13,716 bases of DNA, taken from positions 1 through 13,716 of the forward strand of contig DXYS01000091.1 in NCBI GenBank assembly GCA_019415705.1. Direction: 5' to 3'. This stretch comes from Bacteroidales bacterium. Lineage in GTDB: Bacteria > Bacteroidota > Bacteroidia > Bacteroidales > Muribaculaceae. This document shows, piece after piece, positions 13,560 through 13,716 of this stretch. How positions within the stretch are numbered: position 1 is the first letter of the stretch; every line of letters begins with the position of its first letter. A program made the translations under genes and the position numbers. A model generated the notes under the pieces. The model was not told the DNA's origin. It made no database searches and saw nothing but the letters and a program-made list of their open reading frames with translations.

Positions 13560-13672
13560 TTTCCCGTCGGCCAAACAATACATGCCAAAGGCATATCCCT
13601 ACATATTTGTTAAAAATCAGTGTTAATTTGCATGGCTGACGGAATGTGAGCGTTTCGGGGTGCGCACGGTCG

Positions 13673-13680
13673 TACTTTTG
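13673..13680 (+). promoter_or_regulatory. -7 box for a gene beyond the window
   Basis: TACTTTTG fits TAnnTTTG. No good -33 TTG is found at normal spacing. Expected initiation near 13687 would leave about 26 nt of leader before the ATG at 13713. Confidence 0.5.
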
Positions 13681-13712
13681 TATTGTCTTTAAACCTCAAG
13701 CAATACATTAAT

Positions 13713-13716
13713 ATGA
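13713..13716 (+). CDS. Possible start of a gene cut by the window edge
   Basis: ATG at 13713-13715 follows the -7 box at a distance normal for this organism type. Only the first four bases are in view, so neither the start nor the product can be confirmed. Confidence 0.3.

Noticed and set aside
13457..13639. 60-residue open frame in the 3' repeat region
   Set aside because: Entirely composed of repeat modules B' and A' and flanking sequence; no homologous frame is kept in the inverted copy.

Overview
The window looks like chromosome from a GC-rich member of the Bacteroidales, and Muribaculaceae is my best guess. The main reason is promoter grammar: several genes are preceded by the Bacteroidota primary-sigma -7 box TAnnTTTG, and both tRNA promoters also carry a TTG/TTTG -33 box exactly 20 nt upstream. 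Shine-Dalgarno sequences are not evident, and the protein sequences (LigA, TopB, the DsbD pair) read as Bacteroidales-type. The family-level placement is inference.

Layout. 1-300: a minus-strand tRNA-Ser(UGA) with its promoter and a hairpin terminator; nothing else is supported in 1-130. 482-1374 (+): a T7-lysozyme-type amidase overlapping by 4 nt a small protein with an N-terminal lipobox and a C-terminal membrane helix, which together look like an endolysin plus unimolecular-spanin lysis pair. Its 3' end runs 62 bp antisense into ligA. 1313-4342 (-): an EamA/DMT exporter followed by the NAD-dependent DNA ligase gene ligA, probably one transcript. 4379-4410: a mirror-symmetric divergent promoter. 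4448-6936 (+): a free-standing DsbD N-terminal-domain paralogue overlapping full-length dsbD (periplasmic reductant supply). 7005-7790 (+): mazG (NTP pyrophosphohydrolase).

7791-8175 has no gene and holds repeats: a small hairpin and a 274-bp composite element that recurs inverted at 13298-13559. 8176-10764 (+): topB (topoisomerase III, TTG start) and a Nudix hydrolase gene 3 nt downstream. A 78-bp paired-hairpin element forms the end of the Nudix gene, and a 66-residue Cys-rich membrane protein follows.

11089-13008 (+) is the most interesting part: an AT-richer two-gene cassette with its own promoter, encoding an ABC-type AAA ATPase and an overlapping TOPRIM-like putative nuclease with a four-cysteine cluster. 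It resembles anti-phage ATPase/TOPRIM pairs (PARIS AriA/AriB, RloA/RloB, OLD/Gabija logic) and was probably acquired horizontally.

It is followed by tRNA-Cys(GCA) with a textbook promoter and terminator, then about 500 bp of repeats without a gene. The last bases hold a -7 box and a start codon for a gene lying beyond the window.
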